Shown here piece after piece: positions 26,583 through 39,430 of a DNA stretch of 64,000 bases. This DNA is from Austropuccinia psidii (Eukaryota; Basidiomycota; Pucciniomycetes; Pucciniales; Sphaerophragmiaceae), in contig JALGQZ010000004.1 of the NCBI GenBank assembly GCA_023105745.1, forward strand, positions 62,613,112 through 62,677,111, read 5' to 3'. The notes beneath the pieces are model-generated. The model ran no database searches, had not been told where the DNA came from, and saw nothing but the letters and a program-made list of their open reading frames with translations. The translations under genes were made by a program, and so were the position numbers. Within the stretch, counting starts at the first letter, position 1. Every line of letters begins with the position of its first letter.

Positions 26583-28870
26583 CAATTTTTTTTTCTCTTG
26601 TTATTTTTTCTGATGATCATCATTACTAACCAATGTTTTTTTTTTCTGAAAATCATCACTCATTTTTTTTTTTCATTTTTCTTTTCATTTAATTACCTAC
26701 AAGAGGCCATTGAATCTTTTTTTTTATTTCTTTTGTTTTTCTTTTTTTTCTTACTTATTATCAATCTTTTAATTAAATTTTTTTTTCTAACCTTTTCTTT
26801 TCTTTGGATAATTACTGATGATCAATTCTATTTTTTTTTTTTTTGAAATTAATTGATGATCAATACTGATCATCTCTCATTTATTCATTTTTTTTTTGGT
26901 TTTTTTTTTATGTTTTTGATCATGATCATAACTGACTTAAGTTTTTTCTACTTTTTTATTTTTTTTTTCTAATTCTTTATTATCATCATCACTAATGATG
27001 AATTTTTTTGTTTGTTTGTTTTTTTTCATCATGAACATTATTAATTCTTTTTATTTTAATTCCTTTTAATTTTTTGATCATACTTATGAATCTTCAATTT
27101 ATTTATTTTTCTTTTTTACTTATTTATTCATTTAGGGGTGGATTATTTCTAAAGGTTTTTTTTTTTGCAAGGTCATTCAATTTCAACCCCCCTTTCATCA
27201 TTTTTGAAATTTGAAAAAAAGCTCCTCCTCTTTCTAACTCTGAAAATCATTTTGATAATTTCATGGTTAGGAATAAACCGGATTCAAAATATCATCAGAA
27301 TGATTTTAAAGATAATTAAAATATTATTCCTCATCTTGATGTCATGTTTAGGACAAAACCTAATATAGAACATCATGAATACAATAATACCAAAACAAAT
27401 CATAAAAGAAAACTGATTTAAATCCAAAGATATCATATCCATGATTCAAAAAAGATCATTTCTCACCTTGGCCATTAAAACAGAAAATATAAAATATTCT
27501 CAACCATTTTAATTTATAAGAAATAAGCCAATTCCTCATGATTGAAACTTCCATCAGTAAACACTTTACCACATCCTTATTTAATCATTTATAAAGTAAA
27601 AAAAGCCATTTTTACCTATTTTCATTTATTAAATAACCCCTTTTTAAAATTCTTCTGGACACTGTAAAATCTTAAAAGACCTTATTCTTACCATAATGAC
27701 TTTATCCCAAGATTGGAAAGAAATTAAAACCAATAAAAATTTCCAAGGTGGATTTATGAAAGGTATTGGCTTTTGTCCTGATTCTGATTTTGTAAAATTT
27801 GCAGGTGTGTGATCTTTTTTGCTTAATTTTTTAATAATTTCTAAGTAATTACAGAATTTTTAGGTGTTTACTCCCTAAAACCTGCGTTTACTCCTGATCA
27901 AATTGAAACAGATAATAAGAAATGGTTCAAACTTAAACAATATTATGAATTAATTTACTTAATAATATCTCATTTTTCTAACTTAGCTTCAAATTAAAAT
28001 CAATCATTAATGGAAGAAATCAAATTACCAAACTTCAATCAACTAAAATTTACTTCTATTAATCCAAAGGAAAAATTCAAATCTTTTAAAAATTTAATTG
28101 TCACTCAAGATGGATTTTTTAATAAACTTCATCAAGATTTAAATTAAATCAATTTCTGAACTTATAATATATATTTTTTTTTTGTTCAAAAAAAAAATAT
28201 TTCCATCCCTTTCCAACTTTTTTCACCCAATTTGAACATGGCTTGAACTTCCCTAAATTAAAAATGGGGATTAATTTTTTTTTTTTTTAAAAAAAAAAAA
28301 AAAACCTGGAATAAATCAAAAATGGTTCATAATACAAAAAAAAAAAAAGACTTCCTTAAGAAATTTTTAATCATTAAAAAAATAACTAATTTTTGATTTT
28401 CTTTTAAAATTAAAAAAAAAAAAATTATTTAAAATTAAACTTAACAAAAATTAATTTAAAAAAAAAAAAATTCAATGGTTTCCTATTAAAGAAATATAAA
28501 AAAGATCAAAAAAAAAAAAAAAAAAAAAAAATATTAATTTTAATTAATTTTAATTTTTTTTTTTAAATAAAAATTTAATTAATTAATTAATTGATTAATT
28601 TTTTTTTTTTTTTTTATATATATATATATATTTTAAATTAGCTTTATTATTAAAATAAAATACCTTAATTTTAAACTTTAATAATTAAATAATTAAAATT
28701 TTTAAAATAAATTAAAATAAGAAGATTTAAAAATAATTAATTAATTAATTGAAATTTTTTTTTTAAAAATTTATTATAAAAATTTAATAAATTTAATTAA
28801 AATTAAAATTAAAATTAAATTTTTTTTTTTTTATTTTTAATAAAATTTTTTTAATAATTATTATTTCAAG

Positions 28871-28910
<40 letters not shown>

Positions 28911-29188
28911 TTTTCTTTTTTTTTTTTAATTTTTATTATTAATTTTTAACTTTTAAATTTTTTTTTTTTTTTTTTTTTTTAAAAAAAAATTAATTAATTA
29001 ATTAATTAATTTAAATTATAATTTTATTAAAAAAAAATTTATTTATTTTTTTTTTTTTTTAAAAAATTTTATTAAAAAAAAAATTTAATAAATTAAATTA
29101 AAATTAAAATTAAAATTCAAATTTTATTTTTTTTATTTTTAATAAATTTAGAAATTTTTATGTTTTTTTTTTTATATATATTTTTAAT

Positions 29189-29228
<40 letters not shown>

Positions 29229-30506
29229 ATTTTTATTTAATTAAAATTTAAATTAAAATATTTTAAATTTTTAACAAAATAATTATATGATTATTAATTT
29301 TGAATAAAAAAGAATTTCAATTAAAATTATAATTTTAATCTTAATAGTAGTATAATATTAAATTTTATTTCAGGATTGTGTTTTTTTTTTTTTTTTTTTT
29401 TGATTAATTTTGAAAAGTTTTTCTAATCTTAAATTTTTTTTTTCAAATTATTCATTTGTGGTCCTTAAAAAGCTAGAAAAACTTTTCATATTATAATGTT
29501 TGTAAATCATTCATTATATACATGTATTATGATGGATATATTCTATGAGGATTAATGTATATTGTTGATGTTATCATATCTAATAAGATCATATCTTTCT
29601 GGTTATCAGAATCACTATCAGATTTAAGAGTATCAATGAATTGCAGTTAGTTTAAGGTCTGAAGTAAATTTAACCTTTGTGATTCCTTTTGAATGATAAA
29701 TGAAGAAAAGATCTATAGAAAATACAATTTTAAATCAAATAATTTAATAAATTATCAGCTTATTAAGATTTTATTCAATATAATGAAAGTTTTATTAAAT
29801 TTAACATACCCTTACTTATTTGTGTTTTGTAAAAAATTTGACTTTAATTGAAGTTAAAGGTAAGATTTTAGTATCTAAAAATTGGATTTGGTAAAAAAAA
29901 AAAAAAAAAACCTAGGTTTTTTTTTTTACATCAAAATACCACACCTATTTAATTGTTGAATTTCTCAAATCCTAAAAAATTTAATTTAGTATTTGGCAAA
30001 AAAAAAAAAACAAAAAAAATTTGAGGATTTTGAGTTTGAGATTTTGTAAGTTTGAAATCCTCTTAAGTAAGAAATTTTTTTTTTATCAAATTGAAAAAAA
30101 AAAAATTCATTTTAATATTTATCAAGTTTTTTAAATATCAAAAAAAAAAAAAAAAAAGGATTTTTAAAAAAATTTTAAAAAAAAAAAAAAAAAATTTTTG
30201 AAAAAATTTAAAAAAAAAAAAAAAAAAGATTTTTTTTTTTTTTTGTAAAATTTTTAAAATTTTTTTCATTTATACTTAAAATTATTTACTTGAAAAAAAA
30301 AAAAAAAAAATTATTTTTTTTGTTTTTTTTTTTTATTTTTTTTAAAAAAAATAAAATTTATTAATTAATTTTATATTAAATTGAAATTTTTACAATTTTT
30401 TTAAAAAAATAAATAAATATAACTTTTAAAAAACCTTTAATATCTTGACAAATTGAGATGATTAATTTATTTTTGAAAAATAAATAAATAAAGGAACCCC
30501 TTATAT

Positions 30507-30540
<34 letters not shown>

Positions 30541-31640
30541 TATATATATAAGGGATTAAAATTTTTTTTTTTTTTTTTTACTAAAAAAAAAAAATATTTT
30601 AAATTCTTTTAACAAAAAAAAAAAAACCTAAATAAACAAATATATTTATATATATATTTAAAATATTTTGATGTAATTTTTTTTTTTTGCAAAAAAAATT
30701 AAATTCTAATTTAATTTAATTATAAATTTTTAATTATTTATTAATTATTTATTGATTAATTATTAATTCATTTTTTTTAATTAATTTAATTAATTAATAA
30801 TCAAATTAAATGAAAATTATTTTTATTTTTATTATTATTTATTAAAAATTTAATTATAATAATAATATTTTTTTCATCCTTATTTTTATTTTTATTTTTT
30901 TTTTTCCCAAAAAGAAAATAAAAATGAAATAATCATTCAATTAATTAATTCAAAAGAAAAAAAGAAAATAATTTTATTTTTGATGAAAAAAAAAAGCACT
31001 TTTTTTAATGAAGACCAATAAATTAAAATTAAAATAAAACCAAAAAAAAAAAAAAATTAATAAATTTAATTTAATTCAATTTTTTTTGAAAAAAAAAAAA
31101 TTAAATTAAATTTCAAAATTCAAAAAAAAAATTATTTTATTTTTATTTTTTGATAAAATGAGGTTTTTTTTTATCTTATTTTTTTTTTTTTGATTTTAAT
31201 GATAATTAATAAAAAAAAAAATAATCAAGTGGATGAATTTTTTTGTTTGTTTTTATTCAAATAAACTAAAGTTAGTTAAAAGATGAATAAAATATTAATT
31301 TTTTAGAATTAATAATTTTTATTTATTTATTTTGAAAAGATTTAAATTTTTGATTTAATTTTAAAATTATTAGAAATGTTTCTTAATTTTGAGGTAAGGA
31401 ATCAAGTTTTAAGCTTATTAAACTTCCAAAAAATCAACCTAAAATTTTTATAAATCAGGGCCCTTTCAGTGATTTTTTTTTTGTTTTCAAATACTTGATA
31501 ATTTGATTCTATTTTAATTCCATATATATTATTATTATTCTTAGAGCCAATATATAAATATATAATTATTGAGTAATAATTAAATAAACCAAGTACTGTA
31601 CTGTATTTATGTGAGTTTTTTCTCATAGTTTTTGAATAGA
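26583..31640. other. A/T-rich intergenic spacer with long homopolymers
   Basis: Mostly poly-A, poly-T and short AT repeats, extreme between 28160 and 31200 (for example a long A run near 28870-28905 and TTAA-type repeats around 28990). ORFs here, such as the Phe-rich 26535-26846, are by-products of T-rich sequence. Apart from the weak candidate at 27696-27997 I see no gene. It is probably ordinary low-complexity DNA upstream of MPS1. Confidence 0.6.
27696..27997 (+). CDS. Possible small two-exon gene or gene remnant
   Basis: ATG at 27696 opens a frame (MTLSQDWKEIKTNKNFQGGF...) to 27804. A GTGTGT donor and a TTTTTAG acceptor would remove 27805-27863 (59 bp), and the frame continues (GVYSLKPAFTPDQIE...) to a TAA at 27995-27997, giving about 80 residues. 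A further in-frame ORF (MEEIKLPNFNQLKF...) follows at about 28011-28148. Amino-acid composition is more protein-like than in the surrounding low-complexity DNA. I recognise no family. It could be a small host gene, a pseudogene or chance. Confidence 0.25.
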
Positions 31641-32434
31641 AGTTTCTTTTGAGAAAGAAAATTTAAAAGATTTAATTGAATTTAAGTTTAATTGATAGAG
31701 GGCTGGACCGCTGGCAGTGAGATGTAATGCTTGAGCTAAAATGTTAGTTGTTTGAGGAGGATCTAGTGTGGTAGTAGTTGATTATTAAAAGACTGTAGTT
31801 TAGTTTCTACTAAATTTTGTGACTGTGATTGTGATTGTAGATTTTTTGAATGACAAGTGTAAAATTTTGTGATGGGATTAAGTGAAGATTTTGAGTGATC
31901 TTTCGAAGGATTCCAGAGAGTAGCAGCCAGAGTAGCAGCCAGAGTAGCAGACAGAGTGGTGTAAATTTAAAATTTTCTCACCAAGTTTAAATTTCACTGA
32001 GAGTCTGACTGTCAAAAGAGTAGTCTAGTCAATCACACTCAGACTCAGACTCAGACTCAGACTCAGACTAATTTACTGTGTAAATCAATTAAAATTAAAA
32101 TTAAAATTAAAATTAAAATTAAAATTAAAATTAAATTAAAATCGAAATCTAATTTTCTGAATCTTTCAACTTGAACAAGATTTTTAAAATTTAAATTTAA
32201 AATCAACCAAGCAAGCCTCTTTCAAAAATTTCAAAATTTAAATTAATAAATTAATTTTTATTTTTAAAATTTCCTTTGCCAAATTTATCTAAAATTCTCC
32301 AAAATTCACTAAAATTCACTAAATTTCACTAAAATTTCACTAAAATTTCACTAAATTTATCTAAATTGTTGCTGTTTTTGTTTCCTGGTTGTTCTATCCT
32401 CACTCATCACAGTCTAGAGCCAGTCCAAGTCGTC
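31641..32434 (+). promoter_or_regulatory. Upstream and 5' leader region of MPS1
   Basis: This is the non-coding region directly before the kinase gene, less A/T-extreme than the spacer. It contains short tandem repeats: AGTAGCAGCCAG units (31919-31956), ACTCAG units (about 32034-32069), AAAATT units (about 32090-32136) and CACTAAAATTT units (about 32308-32356). No TATA box stands out. An upstream TTG at 32366 would extend the MPS1 frame by 23 codons, but ATG 32435 is the first in-frame ATG and is preferred. Confidence 0.45.
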
Positions 32435-32467
32435 ATGAGCAGCTTGAGCTCTTTGCCAAGACAGCCT

Positions 32468-32499
<32 letters not shown>

Positions 32500-35400
32500 G
32501 CACTCGCACTCGCACTCAAATTTAAATACAATACCACCCGCCTTCTTTCCGAATTTACCAGAGACTAATCATCAGTCTCCTCCATCACCACTACCACTAC
32601 CACTACCACCAACGAAAATTTCATCCAATAAAAATCAAAAAGATCAAGATCGAGATTTTAAAATTTCAAAATTATTCAATTTTAATCCTCAAAATCAAAT
32701 CTCCACTTCTTCTTCTTTAAATCAAAATCAAAATCAAAATCATCAAATTTTACCTTCAAAATTCACTCCTATCACTAAAAATCATCATCAATTCAATCGA
32801 TCGAATTCAATCAACTCTTTAAATCTTTCAATTCAATCTAAATCTATCAATCCCTCTCATTCAATCAAAAAATTAAGTCATAAATTATTCAAAAAACCTT
32901 CGATATCAAATTCTTCATCGGTTTTGATCTCAAATTTAAATTCTACCACCTCATCTTCCTCTTCAAAATCTTCTTCTTTGGAATTCAATCAAAAATCAAA
33001 TTGGTTTCATCATCAATTCACAAAAAATTCTTCTTCTTCTTCTTCTTCTTCTTCTTCTTCAATTCATCAATCTAAAAATCAATTCATTCATCATCATCAT
33101 TCAAATCGTTCAATTTCTAATAAAACTAATCATCCTATCAGTCTATCAACTCAAATTAATCAAAACTTAAAATCTTCATCATCAAATCTTTCAAATCTTT
33201 CAACATCTAAATCTCCTTCTGCTACAAGCTTAACTCATCTATCAACTAAATCCCTTTCTTGTCTCTCAAAATCTCCTAATCATCATCTAATTCATCATTC
33301 AAATCATCTTAATTCTAATCTCATGTCAACTCCAACTCATCGTCATCATCATATAATCGATAATCAACCTGATTATTATCATTCTCTTTCACCTCCTTCT
33401 ACTCCTATATTAAAACATAAATTAATCTCTTCAAGCTCTTCAAGCTCTTTAAATATTCCTCTAACTCCTTCGACTCCTTTAGAAAAACCTGAATTTCAAA
33501 CTGAATATGCTCGTCAATTGTTTCATGGTACAACTAATCATTTAAATTATCCTCATCAAAATGAAGATGAAGATGAAGAATTAGCTCCTTTCTCTTCAGG
33601 CTCAGATTTAGATCATCATCAAAATCGTCCTACTCTATCCTCATTTCATTCAAATTCAAATTCAAATTCAAATTCAAATTCTTCTTTGGAACCATTCAAT
33701 CCTTCAGCTCCTACTACTTTAACTTTTAATGAAATCATCACCGATCAATCATCTCATCCTAATTCAAATCTTCATCAAAATTTAATCAATCTTAATCTAT
33801 CAAATTCAAACTCAAACTCAATCATCAATCATCAATCTGATTCTAATTCACCTCATCTACATAATAATCTTAATTCTTTCACTCCTGCTTATAATTCAAA
33901 TTTAAATGGCTCTCATACTCGTTCATCTCATTTACTTCGTATGATGAGTATTAGAAAAAAAGGTAATCTAAATCTTTCAATCATCTTCACTCTTCTTACT
34001 CTAATTCATTCTCATCCTTTCATTAACTCATCTTTTTTTTGTTTTTGTTTTTAATCAAAGTCGATGGCCTTAAAGGTGGTATCAAACTACTTAAACCTTC
34101 AAGAGCTCCTCATCAATCTTCTATTAATAATTCAAATCAACTCATTTCATCTGATTATCAATCAATTCATCCTTCAAATTATAATCTTCCTCGTTCAAGT
34201 TTATCAGCTCATGTCTCAAATCCTAATTTTAAATCTTCTACTTTCAATCAAATCTTTCAAAAACCTAGTCATCTAAATCATTCAAAACAACTTTCTCGTG
34301 GTCCATCTTTACATTACCATCAAAGACCCTCAAATCTAACTAGAATCTCTTCTGACTCAAAACTTATCAATCATTCTTATTCTCAATCTTCTAATGATCA
34401 TCTCATTTCAATCTCTCCATCTCCTTGTCAACAAAAATTGGTCTCTTTAGATTCATCTTCTTCATCTTCTTCATCTAAATCAAAATCCTCAAAATCATCT
34501 AAACCATCTGAAAATCAACTCTTATCTTCATCTCCTTCAAACCTTTTTGGTCCTCAATCTCAACCTCATCCTCAACCTCATCCTCAATCTCAATCTCAAT
34601 TTCCTGCTTCTAAACGAATGAGACCAGGTCGTGTACCTTTACAATCAATCAAACTTTCATTGGATTCTCAAAATCTTTCATCATCAGAACCTTCAATATC
34701 TAACTCTTCTAATATTTCTCCTTTTGAATCTCTTCCATCTTCATCTTCTTATTCAACTCAAATCACTCCCAATCATTCAGATCTTCATCAAAATCAATTA
34801 GAATCTTTATCACCTTCAGATCTTCAACTTGATCAAAAACTTTCAGATTTAAATCAATCACATCAACCTAATCTTTTACTTAGGAGGCGCTCACCTTTAA
34901 TTCATGAATCTGCTAATGATATTCGTCGTCAAATCGCTCGTGAAGTAAACGCTACTCACTCTCATCAATCTCAATCTCAATCTCAATCTCAATCTGATCA
35001 TCAACATCATCAAATTATCACTCCTATTTCAAATCAATCTAATCCTTTCAATCATCATTCTATTCTACAATCTCAATCTAAACCATCTCATCATCCTTTA
35101 AATAACCCTTATGAAACTCATCAAAGGTCTTCTTCTTCATCTCAAAATCATCTTCAAAGACCTACCACTCATCATGAACTTCACTCATCTCATTCTTATC
35201 AACATCAATCTTCTTTAATTCAAACACCTCAATACTTTTATCAAAATAATTATCATCAATCTTATCATCCTCAAGATCAATTACATCAACAACAACTTTA
35301 CTTAAATAGATCTCATCCTTCTGAAAATCTAAAACAAAATCATCAAATTCACACTAATGATCCATCTTTTCAAACTCCAAACTTAAAATCTAAATCATCA

Positions 35401-35530
35401 TCCACACTCATATCTTCTACAGTTCAACCTAAACCAAATTTAGAAATACGTTCAACTTCACCTTTACCTCATCACCATAATAATAATTACAATAATAATA
35501 ACAATAATAATAACGTTAATCTTAATCAGA

Positions 35531-35561
<31 letters not shown>

Positions 35562-37151
35562 CGATGATGATGATCAAACTGAAGAAAAAGACCAAAAAGA
35601 TCAAAACCCTAAACCAATCATTCCTCAAACTATATCATCTTCTCAACCTGCTCCTTCAATTTCAAATCAACGTAGATTTTATGTACATGAAGATCAAGCT
35701 CTTCATTCTTTAGACCCTAGAATGATCATTTTAACTCAAGATCCTCAACGTCAATTACAAAAACCTCTTGAACCAAATCGGATCGAAAAAAATTTAATTG
35801 CTGTAAATGGTATCGAATACTCTAGGCAATGCGTAATCGGTAGAGGTGGTAGCTCAAAAGTCTTTAGAGCTGGTATGAGTGATGGTAGCCCTAAATTAGT
35901 AGCCATTAAAGTCGTAGGATTAAAACATGCAGATCGTCAAACTTATCTTACATTTTGTAATGAAATACAACTCTTACAACGTTTTAAAGGTCATGATCGA
36001 ATCATTAATTTAATCGATTCAGCTACAGATGATCTTCGTAGAAAAGTTTGGTTAGTAATGGAATTAGGTGAAACTGATTTAAATCAACTTTTAAATCGTC
36101 AAATGGGAAAACCAATTAGTTTTAGGTTTATTAAACATATTTGGGAACAGGTTGAGCATCTTTTTTTTTTTTTTCCTTTTTAATTCTCTTTTCCTCAATT
36201 TAGATTAATTTGATTTTTAAAATCAATTTTGAATTAATCTAGTTAATTTCTTTAACTCATCTTAATTTAGATGCTTGAAGCCGTTCATGCAGTTCATGAA
36301 GAAGGTATCATTCACACAGATTTAAAACCTGCCAATTTTGTCTTGGTTCAAGGTTCAGTTAAAATCATCGATTTCGGTATTGCAAAAGCCATTCCTGCTG
36401 ATACAACTAATATCTCTCGTGAAACTCAAATCGGAACTGCTAATTATATGTCACCAGAAGCTTTAATGATGCAACAATCTTCTCATGGTGATCATCAAAC
36501 CGTTAAAATGGGTAGAGCTACTGATGTTTGGGCTTTAGGTTGTATCCTCTATCAAATGGTTTATGGTTATACTCCATTTGCAAAATTCGAAACTTCTATT
36601 AAAGTTCATACTATTAGAGATCCTAAACATAAAATAGATTACCCTCAATCAGTTATACCTATAAGAGTCACTTCAGAAGGTAAAAAGGAATTATTACATC
36701 ACCTTAAAGTTCAAGTTGAAAAAGAAGCTATTGAGACAATTAAAAATTGTTTAATGTATCATAAAGATGATAGACCTACCATACCTCAATTACTTAAAAA
36801 TCAATTTTTATTGGGTTCTATTTCTAATTCTTCAATAACTTCTCAATCAAAACATAATAATTCATCTGGTAAATCTTTTATTTTTCTTGAGTTTTCATTA
36901 AATTCTTACTCTTGTTTTTCAATTTTAGTCACCATTCAATTTGGTATGCTCGATTCAATAGTTTTAAAATCTTGGGATTGGTACTCAAAAAAAATAGTAA
37001 ATGGTGGTAATGTAACTGAAGCACAAAAGAAAAAGTTTTTACATGTAATTTGTTTTTATTGAATTTGAGTCATATTATTATTCAAACTTGCTGATGTGTT
37101 TGTTTTTGTCGATTTTAGTCATTAAAAGAATCACTCAAAGCAAGCCAATAA
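32435..37151 (+). CDS. MPS1: MPS1/TTK-type dual-specificity protein kinase
   Basis: Exons by splice signals and frame: 32435-33962, 34061-36150, 36271-36868, 36929-37044 and 37119-37151, giving about 1454 residues. Residues 1 to about 1085 are low complexity (Ser, Asn, His, Gln; a Ser-His repeat near the start; an Asp run near residue 1005). The C-terminal kinase domain (about 1095-1387) has the family-typical glycine loop GRGGSSKVFRAG (about 1103), catalytic Lys 1126, HTDLKPAN with Asp 1223, DFG at 1240 and GTANYMSPEAL. MPS1/TTK kinases act at the kinetochore in the spindle-assembly checkpoint and in spindle-pole duplication. GGSSKV is the main reason for choosing this family. The 60-nt third intron is in frame and stop-free. 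The fourth intron and 10-codon last exon are inferred. The 3' end of the gene is duplicated inside the neighbouring Harbinger. Confidence 0.88.
35529..35574 (+). repeat. GAT microsatellite coding poly-Asp in MPS1
   Basis: A run of GAT codons with a single GAC encodes about 15 Asp in a row within the disordered N-terminal part. It follows an Asn-rich stretch of AAT codons. Such repeats are length-unstable, so the protein may vary between strains or nuclei. Confidence 0.85.
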
Positions 37152-37405
37152 TCATCAGCAAAAAAAGTTTCTCTTACGTTTTATATAATTAGACAGCTTT
37201 ATGGCCTTGATGGGAATTAGTAAATAATCGACAAAAGTCAGATTTACTCAATTGATGATCCATTTATGCGTTTTTAAATTATTTTCCTATATAAACCAGT
37301 GTCTTTTTATTACGATTATTATGTAATTTCTGCTATTGTCGTTTTTTTTTTTTGTTTGTATTACGCAAAAAAGTTATATCTAATAATGTTAAGCTCAAGC
37401 TGTCT
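37037..37405 (+). repeat. MPS1 3' segment that is duplicated in the Harbinger
   Basis: This segment covers the last codons of exon 4, the last intron, the last exon and about 250 bp of 3' UTR/downstream DNA. A 367-bp near-identical copy lies at 45697-46063, and an inverted partial copy lies at 51148-51242 plus 60843-60924. Because the segment is in its natural gene context here, this is the source and the others are copies. Confidence 0.93.
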
Positions 37406-38667
37406 TGATTAGTTAGGATTAATCATGTCAATAGTTTTAAAGGACTGTTTATGACTTTATAATAGTAAGTTTTTGTGCGCCTTAATTGGAAAATATTGCT
37501 TGTGTAGGATTATATGATTTTGAGTCTAGCTGATCTCCGCCTACAATGGCTTGGTTGATTTGGTCCAGATCACTAATTAATTTAGCTAAATTCTAAATTT
37601 AAGTCGAGCTCATGTTGTAAATTTTGACGGTGAGAACCATCAAATGTGCCAAGTTATTTGACTTGATGGTTATTGTTGAAGTGGATCGCTTTCAATTATT
37701 TGCAATGCTTTTTAATGATTTATTTGTCTAGGATGGAATTTCTTTAGAAGAGTTTTTTGGCAAATCAAAAGAATTTTGAGTTGAGTGTATTGAAATATAT
37801 AATCACCAACAACCTCTTATTAACTAATGATCATTATCTCAAAGACTTAACATAGTACAAATTAATAATAATTTAAATAATGATTGAAATAATAATTAAT
37901 AATTAATAATTAATAAATTTAAATTTTAAATATGATTTTTACTTTAAAAAAAAAAAAAAAAAAAATAAAATTTAAAATATTGAATTATTATTTTAAATCA
38001 TATTTTTTTTTTTTTTTGTTAGAAAAAGAAAGTAATCTAAAAAAAAAAAAAAAATTACATTACTTAAAAAAAAAAAAAAAAAAAAAAACAAAGGTGATGA
38101 ATGAGTGAGAGACCCTTTTTTTAAACTATTTTTTTTTTTTTTTTTAAAATTAAATTAAATTTTTTTATTTTTATTTTTTGATAAAATATAAATAAATAAA
38201 AATATTAAAAATTTTAATTAATTTTAATTAATTTTTTTTTTTTTTTAATAATAATAATAATAATAAAATTATTATTATTATTAATATAAAATTCTTAATA
38301 ATATCTTAAAAAAAAAAAAAAAAAGTTTTATTAATATTATTATTATTATTATTAATTTTCTATTATTTTATTTTATTAAATTTTATTAATTTTAAAATAA
38401 TAATAATATATATATATATATATATATGATCTTATATTCTAAAAAAATTAAATTAATTCTTTAAATAAAAATAAAAATAAAATAAAATAAAAAGAAATAA
38501 TTTAATTAATAAAATAAAAATATGGTAAAAATTCAAATTATTTGAAATTCAAATTTTTTTAATTTTTTAATTAATTAATTAAAATTAAAAAAAAAAAAAA
38601 TTCATTCATTTATTCATTTTTTTTTTTTTTTTTTTTTTATATTTTTTATATTTTATTTATTTATTTA
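37406..38667. other. Spacer between MPS1 and the MULE
   Basis: Moderately A/T-rich to about 37860, then low-complexity A/T repeats including (TA)n near 38410-38428 and TTTA repeats at 38651-38667 that form the MULE target site. No gene is seen. Confidence 0.6.
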
Positions 38668-38690
38668 GGGTGTTGGTAAAAACACGTAAG
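38668..38690 (+). repeat. MULE left terminal inverted repeat
   Basis: 23 bp, matching the reverse complement of 43072-43094 at 22 positions. The inner motif GGTAAAAACACGTAAG is repeated in diverged form just inside (38696-38712). Confidence 0.92.
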
Positions 38691-38824
38691 TTTCTGGTAA
38701 AAAACATGTAAGTGACCTTAATTTTCAAAAAAAATTCCTCAGGCTCAGTTTTGAGGTTTTTTTTTTATTTTTTTTTTTTTTGCCATATTTTTCCCAATTT
38801 GGTATGTCAATAAACACAAATTTT

Positions 38825-38864
<40 letters not shown>

Positions 38865-39430
38865 CAAATTTCACAAATTTGGTCAATATGCCAAAAAATG
38901 GCATATTTTTTTTTTTTTTCAAAAATTCATTTAAAATCTTCCCACTTATGAATTTCCTTCATTTTTTTTTTTTTTTTTTTTTTTTAAAAATAAAGGGTTC
39001 AATTTGAAGAATAAAGAATCAGAATCCCTATAATTTTGGGAAATTTTTTTTGGGTGGGACAAGTGAAGGTGCAAAAAGAGTTTTTTTTTTCAAATGTTTT
39101 TTCCCATCATTGTAATATGCCTATTTTTAAAAAGTGAATTTAATAACTTCCCACTTATGAATTTCCTTCATTTTTTTTAAATTCAAAGGTTCAATCTGGA
39201 AAATAAAGAACCAGAAGCTCATGAATTGGGAAAATTTTTTGGGTGGGACCACAAGTGAAGGTGCAATGGGTGTTTTTTTTTTAACTGTTTTTTTTTTTGT
39301 GTGTAATATGACTATTTTCAAGTAAAAAAGTTCCACATGTTTGATAAAAAAGGAGACTGAGGTGGGATTTAAGCAATAAAAATGACTGAGGAAGGGGATA
39401 ATTGGAATAAATTGTATATACAAAAATCAT

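Noticed and set aside
26535..26846. 103-codon Phe-rich ORF
   Set aside because: Begins in the Gypsy1 LTR and runs through T-rich low-complexity sequence.
28160..31200. Centromere or replication origin in the extreme A/T stretch
   Set aside because: Only homopolymers and simple repeats are visible; nothing specific supports either role.
32366..32434. Extension of MPS1 upstream to 32366
   Set aside because: Codon 32366 is TTG, and the first in-frame ATG is 32435. The extra peptide is not supported by any motif.
38725..39007. Phe-rich and Lys-rich ORFs on opposite strands
   Set aside because: Produced by long T/A runs near the left end of the MULE.
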